The notes: a model not told the origin generated them from the letters alone. Numbered from the stretch's first letter, positions 1-8,616 are shown. The stretch: 64,000 nt of DNA from CAYLYP01 sp964387795 (GCA_964387795.1 CAYLYP010000005.1:25876-89875); one strand, 5' to 3'. Numbers and translations are program-made.

Positions 1-1712
1 GGATTGTTGGTCAACAGTTCTTTGAGCTTTGTAAGCTCCGCAATGGATTCGGGTTCCAAATCGTATTTATTGGTCTGGAAAAAGATATTCTTTAACACAA
101 CAGCTTCACCTGCTTTAATAGGGGCGAGTTTGATGTCCCTGAGCCAGGGATCCAGGTCATCGCGCGAAGCACTGTAAGAGAAGTTTTCAGAGAAAAACAA
201 ATAGCCGGTATGGCTGACATTAAGGGCAAGTCTTTTTTCAAGGGGTATGGCAACAAGGAACTCCCCGCTAACAGGATCTGATTCAGAAGAGATGATAATC
301 TCTGAGTTTTCAACATCAATAAGCTGAAAGCTGGCTTTTAGCTTTTTGCCGTTTTCCTTATCAGAAACAATCCCTTTCATATAAGTAACTGATTGAGGCC
401 TGGCCTCTTCATAAAGCTCAAAATAGTATAGGTCTAAGTCCCCAAAGCCTTCCAGTTGTTCAGATGCAAAAAATGCCCCTTTTCCCGAGGCGGTAACCAC
501 AAGGCTCATCTCTTCGCCCCATGTGTTGATAGGGTAACCAATGTTTTCTGGTTCTCCCCAGCTTCCATCTGCCTGGCGGCGTGAATAAAAAATATCAAGT
601 TTGCCCATTCCGGGGTGGCCATCGGAGGCAAAAAACAAAGTCTGGTTATCTGGGTGGATAAAAGGTGACATCTCCCGTCCGGTGGTGTTTATTTTAGATC
701 CCATGTTTTCAGGGATGCCCCATGAGCTATCTTCTTTTTTTGTGCTAAGCCAGATGTCCATCTGCCCAAGGCTTCCTTCCCTTGCACTTGCAAAATACAG
801 GCTTTTCCCGTCTGAGGAGATGGATGGCTGGCTGTCCCAGCTCCTTGAATTAAGCTTTACACCAAGGTTCACTGGCACACTCCATGTGTTGCCTGTCCGG
901 TAACTGTAATAAATATCGCAACTCCCAAAGCCGTCAGGCCTGCTGCATGCTGTGAAAAACAAATGTTTCCCGTCAACAGATAATGCCTGAGCCCCTTCAT
1001 TGCCCGGTGTATTAATTGGCCCTCCCAGGTTTTCTGCATCCGTCCATGTCCCTTCACTGATCTGACTGCTGACAAAAAAATCTTCCTGCTCACGCGAAAT
1101 GCCCCCCTGACCCTGTGCTTTTGGGATTTTCCTTGTGTAAACCACCACCAGCTCATCGGCTGTCAGTGATGGTGAATATTCTGCAAACGAACTGTTAATG
1201 GCTTCTCCCAGGTTGATTGGAACAAATGGCTTTGGGTTTTCCATCGCTTTAATCCCAAAATCAGAAGTGAGAAGCCCTTTCTCTGCTTCTTTTTTCGATT
1301 TGTCTGAAATCCCTTCAAGACTAAGATAATAGGAAAGTTTTTCTTTTGCGTCCTGATAACGCCCTACAAGCAGGTATGCCTGCCCCAGGTTGTTATATAC
1401 AGGTTTATAAAACGTTGGGTTTATTTCAATAGATTGTTCAAAAAGCGGTATGGCTTCTTTGTATGATTCAATGCCGTAAAACATCTCGCCCAGGATGATA
1501 TAAGCCTCCACAAATTGCGGGTCGGCTTTTATGGCATCACGGAAATGGATTTCGGCTTCTTTGTATTCCATCAGGTTGTAATACCTGAGCCCTTCCTCAA
1601 ATGATTTTTTTGCCTTTCCCGAACGGGTACTTAATTCCTGTTTCTGTCCCCAGGACTGCGCTGATGTTATTAACAACAGTGCTATTGCAAGAATAACTCC
1701 AAACCGCTTCAT
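1..1712 (-). CDS. OmpA-family outer-membrane protein with TPR and PD40 repeats (3' end cut by window)
   Basis: Open from ATG at 1712 to the window edge, giving about 570 residues without a stop. The N-terminus is a signal peptide ending near SAQSWGQ. Residues about 30-130 form TPR units, with YYNLMEYKEAEIHFRDAIK as the first. Residues about 170-440 carry WD40-like PD40 blades of the type EYSPSLTADE and DGKSLYFAS. A carboxypeptidase-regulatory-like segment follows, and an OmpA domain begins (FFQTNKYDLEPESIAEL) just before the sequence runs out. This architecture is common in Bacteroidota. The OmpA domain would bind peptidoglycan from the outer membrane, and some relatives work with type IX secretion or gliding. 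The specific role here is unknown. No sequenced stop codon exists inside the window. Confidence 0.85.
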   Translation of the reverse strand, partial: MKRFGVILAIALLLITSAQSWGQKQELSTRSGKAKKSFEEGLRYYNLMEYKEAEIHFRDAIKADPQFVEAYIILGEMFYGIESYKEAIPLFEQSIEINPTFYKPVYNNLGQAYLLVGRYQDAKEKLSYYLSLEGISDKSKKEAEKGLLTSDFGIKAMENPKPFVPINLGEAINSSFAEYSPSLTADELVVVYTRKIPKAQGQGGISREQEDFFVSSQISEGTWTDAENLGGPINTPGNEGAQALSVDGKHLFFTACSRPDGFGSCDIYYSYRTGNTWSVPVNLGVKLNSRSWDSQPSISSDGKSLYFASAREGSLGQMDIWLSTKKEDSSWGIPENMGSKINTTGREMSPFIHPDNQTLFFASDGHPGMGKLDIFYSRRQADGSWGEPENIGYPINTWGEEMSLVVTASGKGAFFASEQLEGFGDLDLYYFELYEEARPQSVTYMKGIVSDKENGKKLKASFQLIDVENSEIIISSESDPVSGEFLVAIPLEKRLALNVSHTGYLFFSENFSYSASRDDLDPWLRDIKLAPIKAGEAVVLKNIFFQTNKYDLEPESIAELTKLKELLTNN

Positions 1713-1748
1713 AAGCTTTTCTTTTTTGGTTACTTAATCTGTCCTGAT

Positions 1749-2375
1749 TTAAGGAATGTTCATATACTTATGCGTTTGTAAAGAAACCATCCATTCAGGG
1801 TGGAGTTTTACATATTCAATGATCTTGGGCAGCATCTCGTTCCGGCGGCTCCATTCGGGCTGAAGGAATAAGCGGCAACCCTTTCTTACAAAGTTTTTGT
1901 TTGCTTCGGCCCAGGCAAAGTCCTCCTGTTCAAAAACAATAATCTTTAGTTCATCGGCAACAGCAAGCATTTCTTTTAAAGGGGGCGCCTGTCGTTTGGC
2001 CGAAACACAAACCCAATCAAAAATCCCGCTAAATGGATATGCCCCTGATGTCTCAAGAAAAATCTCAATACCTTTGTTTTTCAGTTCAAGGCACAATGGG
2101 CCAAGCTTATATGTCAATGGCTCACCTCCGGTAATCACAACTGCCTTTGCCGGACTTTCAATCACATTTTCAACAATCTTTTCAATGGTTGTTATGGGAT
2201 GGTAACGTGAATTCCACGATTCTTTTACATCACACCAGTTACAACCCAGGTCACAACCACCAATCCTTATAAAATAAGCAGCTTTACCGGTATTAAACCC
2301 TTCTCCCTGTATGGAATAAAACTCTTCCATGATAGGGAGCACCAGCCCTTTGGCCAACATCTCGTTTTTTTGCAT
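1749..2375 (-). CDS. queE: 7-carboxy-7-deazaguanine synthase QueE (radical SAM)
   Basis: Makes 7-carboxy-7-deazaguanine from 6-carboxy-tetrahydropterin in the queuosine (preQ0) pathway. The protein has 208 residues, usual for the family. The radical-SAM cluster motif CX3CX2C is seen at C41, C45 and C48 (GGCDLGCNWCD); this spacing is the canonical one and differs from QueE variants with a longer insertion. The EEFYSIQGEG segment before it and VVITGGEPL near residue 100 are typical QueE and SAM-binding signatures. It lies 36 bp downstream of nothing on its own strand except the folD terminator, and 36 bp before the OmpA-family gene, so it may be co-transcribed with that gene. The other queuosine genes are not in the window. 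Confidence 0.93.
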   Translation of the reverse strand: MQKNEMLAKGLVLPIMEEFYSIQGEGFNTGKAAYFIRIGGCDLGCNWCDVKESWNSRYHPITTIEKIVENVIESPAKAVVITGGEPLTYKLGPLCLELKNKGIEIFLETSGAYPFSGIFDWVCVSAKRQAPPLKEMLAVADELKIIVFEQEDFAWAEANKNFVRKGCRLFLQPEWSRRNEMLPKIIEYVKLHPEWMVSLQTHKYMNIP

Positions 2376-2473
2376 TTGCTTTTCTTTTTCCTTGTATCAC
2401 AATGGAAAGCCCTTTTAGGGCAGCATTATGGCATGCAATCAAAAATACAAAAATTTTTGCAGGCTTTCCTATA

Positions 2474-2511
2474 AAAACAAAAAAGCCTTTGGTGTTTTTT
2501 TACCAAAGGCT
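2474..2511 (-). terminator. Rho-independent terminator of folD
   Basis: Ten-base stem AGCCTTTGGT / ACCAAAGGCT at 2484-2493 and 2502-2511, followed on the minus strand by a T-rich run. It lies 20 bp after the folD stop. Confidence 0.85.
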
Positions 2512-2530
2512 ATAGGTATTCAAAATCGTT

Positions 2531-3412
2531 TTATCCGTAGATTTCTTTTTTTGAGGAGCTTAGGGTGTTTTGCAACAGCGATATGATTGTCATTGGACCT
2601 ACGCCTCCCGGTACAGGGGTTATTGCTGATGCCTTGGCCGAAACCTCGTCATATTTAACATCTCCTACCAGTCTGAAGCCGGATTTGGTTTTATCTGACG
2701 GGATGCGGTGAATGCCTACATCTATTACAACGGCTCCCTTTTTGACCATATCAGCTTTTATAAACTCTGGTTTGCCAATAGCCACAATAAGGATATCTGC
2801 CTGAAGCGTAATCTCCTTAAGGTTTTGGGTTTTTGAGTGGCAGATTGTTACTGTTGCATTTCCGGGTTGTGCATTGCGCGACATCAGAAGCGAAACAGGT
2901 GTCCCTACAATATTGCTACGCCCTACGACCACACAGTTTTTGCCTTGCGTCTCAATACCACTGCGTTCAATTAAGGTCATAATGCCTTTTGGGGTTGCAG
3001 GAAGGTACGAAGGCAAGCTAAGAGCCATACGGCCCACATTGACAGGGTGAAAGCCATCAACATCTTTTTCTGGTCGGATATGTTGAAGGATTTTATCACT
3101 GTTAATATGTTTTGGAAGTGGCAGTTGAACAATCAGGCCATCAATATCGTCATCCTGGTTGATGAAATCTACTGCTTCAAGAAGGTCTTTTTCGCTAATG
3201 GTTTCAGGATATTTATATGTCGAAGATTCAAATCCTGCTTCATGGCATGTCTTGGCCTTAGCAGATACATACGTCTGGCTGGCCGGGTCTTCCCCAACAA
3301 GTATAGCAGCCAGGTGAGGGATTTTCCCGCCCTTGTCCATTATTTCCTTCACTTCTTTTGCCAGCTCTTCCTTAATGGTTTCGGCTATTTTTTTTCCATC
3401 TATAATTTGCAT
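2531..3412 (-). CDS. folD: Bifunctional methylenetetrahydrofolate dehydrogenase / methenyltetrahydrofolate cyclohydrolase
   Basis: Interconverts 5,10-methylene-THF and 10-formyl-THF with NADP+, supplying one-carbon units in the cytoplasm. The length of 293 residues is standard. The catalytic YxxxK appears as Y48 and K52 (YVSAK), the substrate loop as GLIVQLPLP, the Rossmann nucleotide site as VVVGRSNIVGTP, and the C-terminal family signature as PVPGGVGPMT. It lies 65 bp downstream of ffh on the same strand and is closed by a strong terminator. Its one-carbon role matches the presence of gcvP at 28-31 kb, but the two are not linked in an operon. Confidence 0.95.
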   Translation of the reverse strand: MQIIDGKKIAETIKEELAKEVKEIMDKGGKIPHLAAILVGEDPASQTYVSAKAKTCHEAGFESSTYKYPETISEKDLLEAVDFINQDDDIDGLIVQLPLPKHINSDKILQHIRPEKDVDGFHPVNVGRMALSLPSYLPATPKGIMTLIERSGIETQGKNCVVVGRSNIVGTPVSLLMSRNAQPGNATVTICHSKTQNLKEITLQADILIVAIGKPEFIKADMVKKGAVVIDVGIHRIPSDKTKSGFRLVGDVKYDEVSAKASAITPVPGGVGPMTIISLLQNTLSSSKKEIYG

Positions 3413-3477
3413 ACGATTGGATTTTTATTGTTTACAAACATCCCGTTTGTTGTTCAAAATGCTTGCAGGACTGAAGT

Positions 3478-4815
3478 TTAACGCCTCATCCCTGGCATAT
3501 TGCGCATATTCTTTAAAAACTTACCGCCACCTCCGGCAAACATTTTCATCATTTTCTTTGTATCATCAAATTGTTTGATCAAACGGTTCACCTCCTGGAT
3601 GGAAGTGCCGCTCCCGGTGGCTATCCTTTTTCTGCGGCTTCCGTTAAGCAGCGATGGGTTTTCCCTTTCCTGGGGGGTCATGGAAAAGATAACTGCTTCA
3701 ATACCTTTGAAAGCGTCATCATCAATGTCCACGTCCTTCATGGCTTTTCCCATGCCGGGGATCATGCCCATGAGGTCTTTCACGTTCCCCATCTTTTTTA
3801 TTTGTTGCAACTGGCTCAGGAAGTCATTGAAGTTAAACTGGTCTTTTGCAAGTTTCTTCTGAAGTTTCTGGGCTTCTTCAACATCAAACTGCTCCTGTGC
3901 CCTCTCAACAAGTGAAACAATATCACCCATTCCAAGGATACGGTCGGCCATACGGCGGGGGTGAAACAGGTCGATGGCATCCATCTTCTCGCCAATACCA
4001 ACAAACTTAATAGGTTTTTCAACAACCGAACGTATTGTTAATGCGGCACCGCCTCTTGTGTCACCATCTAATTTGGTCAGGACTACACCATTATAATCGA
4101 GCCTGTCGTTAAATGCTTTTGCTGTATTCACTGCATCCTGTCCGGTCATGGCATCCACCACGAACAAGGTCTCCTGAGGATTGAGGGATTTTTTCAAGGA
4201 TGCAATCTCGTTCATCATCTCCTCATCAATGGCCAGACGACCGGCTGTATCCACAATGACAACCTGATGCCCATAAGTCTTGGCATGTGTGATGGCTTTC
4301 TTTGATATGCCTACAGGGTCTTTGCTCCCCTCTTCCGAAAATACTTCAACTTCTACCTGTTCACCAAGCACTTTTAACTGGTTTACAGCTGCCGGACGAT
4401 AAACGTCGCAAGCTACAAGCAATACTTTTTTATTCTTTTTTGTCTTTAGATAATTGGCAAGCTTTGCTGAGAATGTTGTCTTACCCGAACCTTGAAGACC
4501 TGCTATCAGGATAACAGCCGGACTGCCTTTGATGTTAATGTCTTCGTTCTCGCCACCCATCAATTGCGTTAGCTCTTCATGGACAATCTTGACCATCAAC
4601 TGCCCCGGGCTTATCGATGTAAGCACATTTTGCCCAAGCGCTTTTTCTTTAACTTTTTCGGTAAAACTTTTTGCTATTTTAAAGTTTACGTCAGCATCAA
4701 GCAAAGCTTTTCTAACATCTTTGAGCGTTTCTGCAACGTTAACCTCGGTAATATGTCCCTGGCCTTTTAGCAGCTTAAATGCCCTGTCAAGCCTTTCACT
4801 CAGGTTGTCAAACAT
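3478..4815 (-). CDS. ffh: Signal recognition particle protein Ffh (SRP54)
   Basis: GTPase subunit of the signal recognition particle, which targets nascent membrane and secreted proteins to the translocon through FtsY. Its 445 residues show the N domain, then the G domain with GLQGSGKTT (P-loop, near residue 107), DVYRPAA, DTAGRL and TKLDGD. The methionine-rich M domain binds 4.5S RNA and signal peptides and includes MGMIPGMGKAM and a C-terminal NMRNMPGMRR. No SRP RNA gene was recognised nearby. Codon use and base composition match the neighbouring housekeeping genes. Confidence 0.97.
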   Translation of the reverse strand: MFDNLSERLDRAFKLLKGQGHITEVNVAETLKDVRKALLDADVNFKIAKSFTEKVKEKALGQNVLTSISPGQLMVKIVHEELTQLMGGENEDINIKGSPAVILIAGLQGSGKTTFSAKLANYLKTKKNKKVLLVACDVYRPAAVNQLKVLGEQVEVEVFSEEGSKDPVGISKKAITHAKTYGHQVVIVDTAGRLAIDEEMMNEIASLKKSLNPQETLFVVDAMTGQDAVNTAKAFNDRLDYNGVVLTKLDGDTRGGAALTIRSVVEKPIKFVGIGEKMDAIDLFHPRRMADRILGMGDIVSLVERAQEQFDVEEAQKLQKKLAKDQFNFNDFLSQLQQIKKMGNVKDLMGMIPGMGKAMKDVDIDDDAFKGIEAVIFSMTPQERENPSLLNGSRRKRIATGSGTSIQEVNRLIKQFDDTKKMMKMFAGGGGKFLKNMRNMPGMRR

Positions 4816-5025
4816 TTTTAATTTCCTTTTTTAATTAATGTGCAAAAATAGCAAAAAAACTTGGTTTTTTTTACAGCCTCTTTGATGCTTTCTTTTTTAC
4901 ATACGGCTTTTATTGTTTTATTTGTTAAACAACCAGAATATCAAATAGATAGATGGTCTGTGCTCCAATAATAATATGCTTCAAGTGCAGGTACAGAATT
5001 TTTTAATAAGCATGATTTTTTTATT
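4816..5025. other. AT-rich intergenic region upstream of ffh
   Basis: Presumed ffh promoter region on the minus strand, without a -7 box I can assign with confidence. No gene seen. Confidence 0.5.
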
Positions 5026-5120
5026 CCACAGATGCACTCAAATGAATACAGTCCACAAATTACCCAAATGATACACAAATTTCTCAAATTAAATGAATTA
5101 CAATAATTATAAGACAATAA
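5026..5120 (+). repeat. Dispersed repeat R2, copy 1 (CACAGATGCAC family)
   Basis: Starts CCACAGATGCACTCAAATG and continues with CCACAAATTAC, CAAATGATACACAAATT and ATTATAAGACAAT. The same block recurs at 60767, 60956, 63107, 63215 and 63455, always in plus orientation. Noncoding. Confidence 0.75.
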
Positions 5121-5138
5121 GCAGATTATCTGCATTTC

Positions 5139-5175
5139 AATTCGCTCATTTGCTCATTTGCTTATTTGCTCATTA
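5139..5175 (+). repeat. Tandem octamer array (TTTGCTCA / TTTGCTTA)
   Basis: Four to five imperfect copies of an 8-bp unit of the form ATTTGCTC. The matching arrays at 63181-63600 and 63733-63825 also accompany R2 and R1 copies, so the three repeats form one composite. Confidence 0.6.
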
Positions 5176-5258
5176 ATCAGTTTTACATTTATTAACATAT
5201 TTCGAAAGACATAAGTGAAAGATATTCAATAGATAACCAATTGTTAAAAGTGAAAAGA

Positions 5259-5400
5259 AGTTAAAATTAACTTATTAAATGTTAAAGAAAATCATTTAAC
5301 AGGCTGGTTTTCAATATCATGGATAGGTCACGGTATTACCAAGGATATACCAAGGTCTTATCAGGTTCAGTATCGTCCATGTGGATATTGGAGATGGTAT
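5259..5400 (+). repeat. Dispersed repeat R1, copy 1
   Basis: About 140 bp nearly identical to 27243-27373 and to 63907-64000. Landmarks are AGGCTGGTTTTCAATATCAT, GGATAGGTCACGG and TACCAAGGATATACCAAGG. The short forward ORF across it has no family resemblance and is not conserved between copies, so it is treated as noncoding. Confidence 0.8.
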
Positions 5401-5451
5401 ATCCATGTCCAGATAATGGGCATGGTATCCTGTCACCCGTTGAAACGCCCG

Positions 5452-5564
5452 GTAGAGACGTAGCATGCTGCGTCTCTGGCAATGCGATGCCACGCCCGTT
5501 GCATCGTGTGAGACGTAGCATGCTACGTCCATCACAATGTGTGAGACGTAGCATGCTACGTCTG
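5452..5564. repeat. Cluster of three REP-like palindromes (GAGACGTAGCATGCTACGTCTC type)
   Basis: Palindromes at 5452-5478, 5509-5532 and 5542-5564, each built on the half-site GAGACGTAGCA around a central GCATGC. They share the GAGACG...CGTCTC outer arms with the palindromes inside the transposase gene 530 bp downstream but have a different core. They are probably mobilised by that RAYT or a relative (inference). Confidence 0.75.
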
Positions 5565-5760
5565 TACGGATTGGCAGGTTTTTTTACGGGTGAATACCGG
5601 TTGGTGCAGGACGTTTTGTCAGGTTATTTTTGGTGTCAGGCAAGAAGAGGCAGGAAGCGGTAATATTTTAAACGATGGAAGATTTGTCTGTTTTTTGTGT
5701 AAGGGATATCTGGGGCAGTAAATGTTCTTTGACGTATTGTGAATATAAAATTGAAAATTC

Positions 5761-5792
5761 AAAGGGGCAAGCCATGCACTTGCCCCTTTAAT
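5761..5792 (+). terminator. Strong orphan hairpin, terminator-like
   Basis: Perfect 11-bp stem AAAGGGGCAAG / CTTGCCCCTTT with a 7-nt loop, followed by AATATTT. No plus-strand gene precedes it closely, so it may end a decayed transcript or be a repeat relic. Confidence 0.35.
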
Positions 5793-6093
5793 ATTTCGGA
5801 ATGATAGGGGGATGAAACGGATAGCCTATATACCTATTCTTTGTCGGATACATATTTGGTTATTATATGATAAAACAGTAAAAAATTGCCATTATAATAA
5901 TAAATATCTTATATAAAATGGCATAATTTATTTGTTAATTAATAAAATCCTTATATTTGAAATACTTAAAAATAGCTTTTCAATTAGTTAAAATGAACAA
6001 GAAACAATGATATCTCATATTGAGGCAATGCATTTTCAGGAATAACAACAACGGACAGCTTACAATAATCAACAATAACAATGGTTTAATAAT
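5793..6093. other. AT-rich spacer before the RAYT gene
   Basis: No gene seen. A TATATTTG sequence at 5951-5958 fits the Bacteroidota -7 box and could drive the transposase gene with a leader of roughly 130 nt. Confidence 0.35.
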
Positions 6094-6819
6094 ATGGCCG
6101 ATAAATTTCAGAACAAATACCGCATACCTTCGGCACGTGCATCCTGGCAGGATTATAGTGCTAATGGTACCTATTTTATAACCATCTGTACGACAGGTCG
6201 TGAATGTTTGTTTGGTAGTATAATTGCACCAACACATGGATGTACGATTATGCAATTATCGGATATTGGTGAAATCGTTAAACGTGAATGGGAAAAATCA
6301 TTTAGTATCCGTGCCGAATTGTTTTGCGATGAATTTGTAATCATGCCCAATCATTTACATGCCATTTTACGGATTGAAAATAGAAATTCTGGTAAAAATG
6401 GTTCGCAGGTATTTGATGAACCGAATGATATTAATGCGGTGGACAATTCGGATTGTTTGCATGTAGAGACGCACGGATGTGCGTCTCTGCATTGCCATGT
6501 AGAAACGTATGACGGTGTAGAGACGCACGGCCGTGCGTCTCTACCGCCCACAGGACCATCCATCCAACAACCATCCAACCATCCATTTAATATGGGTATT
6601 GCATACCGTCCACCAAAATCCATATCGTCATTTGTGGCAGGTTTTAAATCAGCAGTAACCAAACAGGTCAACGAATACAGAAATTCACCAAAAGAAGCTG
6701 TATGGCAATCACGCTTTCACGATCATGTTATTCGTAATGATGAAGAATATCAACGTATATGTGATTATATTGTTAACAATCCAGCCAATTGGGAATCTGA
6801 TAAGTTTTATGAAAAATGA
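6094..6819 (+). CDS. REP-associated tyrosine transposase (RAYT, Y1/IS200-like)
   Basis: Single-strand HUH-type transposase/nuclease of the TnpA_REP class, which processes REP/BIME palindromes. The 241 residues include the family start (KYRIPSARASWQDYS), strand YFITICT, the HUH metal motif as PNHLHAI near residue 88, and the C-terminal block WQSRFHDHVIRNDEEY then YIVNNPANWESDKFY. Relatives are usually 170-200 residues. The extra length lies at about residues 120-160, where the DNA is two or three REP palindromes (6463-6490 and a perfect 28-bp one at 6517-6544) read in frame as VETHGCASL and VETHGRASL. The core domains appear intact. No flanking terminal repeats typical of an insertion sequence are seen, which agrees with a domesticated single-copy RAYT. 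Confidence 0.88.
   Translation: MADKFQNKYRIPSARASWQDYSANGTYFITICTTGRECLFGSIIAPTHGCTIMQLSDIGEIVKREWEKSFSIRAELFCDEFVIMPNHLHAILRIENRNSGKNGSQVFDEPNDINAVDNSDCLHVETHGCASLHCHVETYDGVETHGRASLPPTGPSIQQPSNHPFNMGIAYRPPKSISSFVAGFKSAVTKQVNEYRNSPKEAVWQSRFHDHVIRNDEEYQRICDYIVNNPANWESDKFYEK
6463..6544. repeat. REP palindromes inside the RAYT coding sequence
   Basis: 6517-6544 is a perfect 28-bp palindrome with half-site GTAGAGACGCACGG. 6463-6490 is a near-perfect copy with core GGAT. Between them 6498-6520 (GTAGAAACGTATGAC) looks like a decayed third copy. All are read in frame by the transposase. Confidence 0.85.
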
Positions 6820-6978
6820 GTATTGAATCAGGATATTCCAGTATTATTTATTTCCCTCACCAGCTTCATTTGGATTATTTTCATGTTTTCGTTTTTTAAT
6901 TTTAGTGGCAAGAACAAAAACAAACTGGATTAATATAGAAAAAACTACAATAAAATGTTGATTTATGGTGAAAAAAGG

Positions 6979-6986
6979 TATTTTTG
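6979..6986 (+). promoter_or_regulatory. Putative -7 box TATTTTTG
   Basis: Fits the Bacteroidota TAnnTTTG consensus, with TTG at 6958-6960 eighteen bases upstream. Would serve the small gene at 7091. Confidence 0.4.
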
Positions 6987-7090
6987 TTTGTTGATATTGT
7001 TAATCGGGTATGATATGTGCTCTTGAGATTTGGGAGGCATTTGTATGATAAGTTTTTAACATATTGGACAATTTGTAAAACTTAAAAAAC

Positions 7091-7381
7091 ATGAAACGTA
7101 TTAGACCAACTAAGAAAGTTTTAATTAAGCGTATTCGTCCCAAATTGGATGAATATGATTATATTTTTGTTGAAGGTGATAAAGTAGATCATTTGATTGA
7201 AGCAAGAGAAAAAAACCTAGAAATGGGAACTGTTTTTGAAAGAGCTGGGATTTTTGCGAGACTTGAATATAAAGTTAAACATATAAAAAAAAGTAAACTT
7301 TTTAATCAGGTTTTGTTGTTGATTATTGGAGGAATAATTTCACTTATTATTCAGTATATTTTTGAAAATTGGGTAAAGTAA
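7091..7381 (+). CDS. Small hypothetical protein with one C-terminal membrane helix
   Basis: The 96 residues begin very basic (MKRIRPTKKVLIKRIRP), have a soluble charged middle, and end in one membrane helix (VLLLIIGGIISLIIQYIF, about residues 73-90) with a short tail. A tail-anchored topology with the basic domain in the cytoplasm is likely. No family recognised. A decayed small ORF lies 28 bp downstream on the same strand and may have been its partner. Confidence 0.5.
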   Translation: MKRIRPTKKVLIKRIRPKLDEYDYIFVEGDKVDHLIEAREKNLEMGTVFERAGIFARLEYKVKHIKKSKLFNQVLLLIIGGIISLIIQYIFENWVK

Positions 7382-7409
7382 ATTTGAAAAAATATAGATT
7401 AATACAGAT

Positions 7410-7610
7410 ATGAGATCAGATTAGTTTTTAGCAGAACACGAGGATTTAATTAAATTTCTTTATTTAATTAAGGCTGGATTTGTTGATGGTAGGCATTATA
7501 ATGAATTAGTAGAAGAAATTAAAGCATTAAAAAGAAACAACAAACTTGTTGAGGCAGAAAATTTAATTTTAAAAGTCATCCCAATATTAATTGCTGAAGC
7601 GAAATCTTAA
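7410..7610 (+). pseudogene. Small ORF of 66 codons interrupted by an in-frame TAG at codon 5
   Basis: ATG at 7410 starts MRSD, then TAG (7422-7424). The same frame then stays open for 61 codons to TAA at 7608, reading FLAEHEDLIKFLYLIKAG and, further on, LVEEIKALKRNNKLVEAE. The amphipathic, lysine/glutamate-rich helical composition looks like real protein. No alternative ATG lies early in the frame. Either a premature stop has inactivated it or translation starts elsewhere. Family unknown. Confidence 0.5.
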
Positions 7611-7766
7611 TGCCCACATTAAACCATTCTCAATGGTGTTTTTAACAACTTACTCCATATAAAATGCAGAAAACTTTACTTGAGGAGAAATATTTTTTGC
7701 CTACATTTACCTGCTTTCAAGTATATAAAAAATCACAAGTAAAATAAAAACCTCACAAAAAAATAA

Positions 7767-8426
7767 ATGAAGAAACTTCAGATTATATCCTGGTCCTGTT
7801 TTCTTGTAGGATTGATTATTATGATCCCTCATTATCCTGGTTCAGCATTGCTGATGATAATAGGAGTGTTATTGTTATTAATTCATAGCGTTTTATTTTT
7901 GATAAAGAATGCTAAGGATAGACTTCCGGAATCGATGTTGCATATTGCATTTACAGTAATGACCTTTTATTTTCTGTGCCGAATACTATATTGGAGCACT
8001 GGGCCATTAATTTTTGGTTATAAGTTATTATATATCGTATTAATAGGAGTATCAATAGCTGCAATAATTATTAATTTCGGGAATGCTAAAAAGATAAAAC
8101 TGCCCCAAATATTATTGATAATCTGTTTTTTATTTTCAATTTGGATTTCGTTTATACCCTCCAGCGAGATATTTTATTTTTTCAATTTAAACGAAAAAAC
8201 ACAAAAGGTAAATAGAATTGAAAACTATAAAGCATGGGACAAATATAGTTGGTTCTTGTATGGCATTGACAAACAAGACGAGGCAATCGAAGCAAACATG
8301 AATTCGCAGCGTATTATTGAAGAAAAATTAAAAATTGAGCAATCAGATTATTTACTTGATGAATTAGATAGAATTAAGAAGCATAATGAACAGATTCGAG
8401 AAAAAAGCTGGATTGAGTTTAAATAA
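7767..8426 (+). CDS. Hypothetical membrane protein (four helices plus soluble tail)
   Basis: The 219 residues show hydrophobic segments at about 5-22, 25-45, 58-78, 88-105 and 112-130, then a polar C-terminal region (about 140-219) rich in Glu/Lys with predicted helices ending KKHNEQIREKSWIEF. No signal peptide cleavage site is evident and no family was recognised. Flanked by noncoding DNA on both sides, so it is likely monocistronic. AT-rich like the rest of the accessory zone. Confidence 0.55.
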   Translation: MKKLQIISWSCFLVGLIIMIPHYPGSALLMIIGVLLLLIHSVLFLIKNAKDRLPESMLHIAFTVMTFYFLCRILYWSTGPLIFGYKLLYIVLIGVSIAAIIINFGNAKKIKLPQILLIICFLFSIWISFIPSSEIFYFFNLNEKTQKVNRIENYKAWDKYSWFLYGIDKQDEAIEANMNSQRIIEEKLKIEQSDYLLDELDRIKKHNEQIREKSWIEFK

Positions 8427-8518
8427 AAACAATACCTTGCAATAAATAGGATCCAATGCATTCGGCTCAATATAACATGGGCAGCCCTGAATTCATTCTT
8501 GAGGGGGAAGATAAGGAT

Positions 8519-8616
8519 TTTTGAATGCTTCCGATTGGATGTTTGAGGGGAGATGAGGAGTGATGGATATCTTTTGGGCTGATCAAGGAGGGATACAAAA
8601 AGAATGTTCATTGCAG
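8519..8616 (+). repeat. Repeat R3, copy 1
   Basis: About 98 bp that recurs at 9326-9422 with scattered substitutions. Shared landmarks are TTCCGATTGGATGTTTGA, GAGATGAGGAG and AATGTTCATTGCAG. No coding function evident. Confidence 0.65.

Noticed and set aside
4816..5025. 4.5S (SRP) RNA near ffh
   Set aside because: No GGAA/GNAR-tetraloop stem pattern could be found.
5319..5663. Plus-strand frame of 114 codons over R1 and the REP cluster
   Set aside because: Entirely repeat-derived (VRRSMLRL units come from the palindromes). Not conserved in the other R1 copies.
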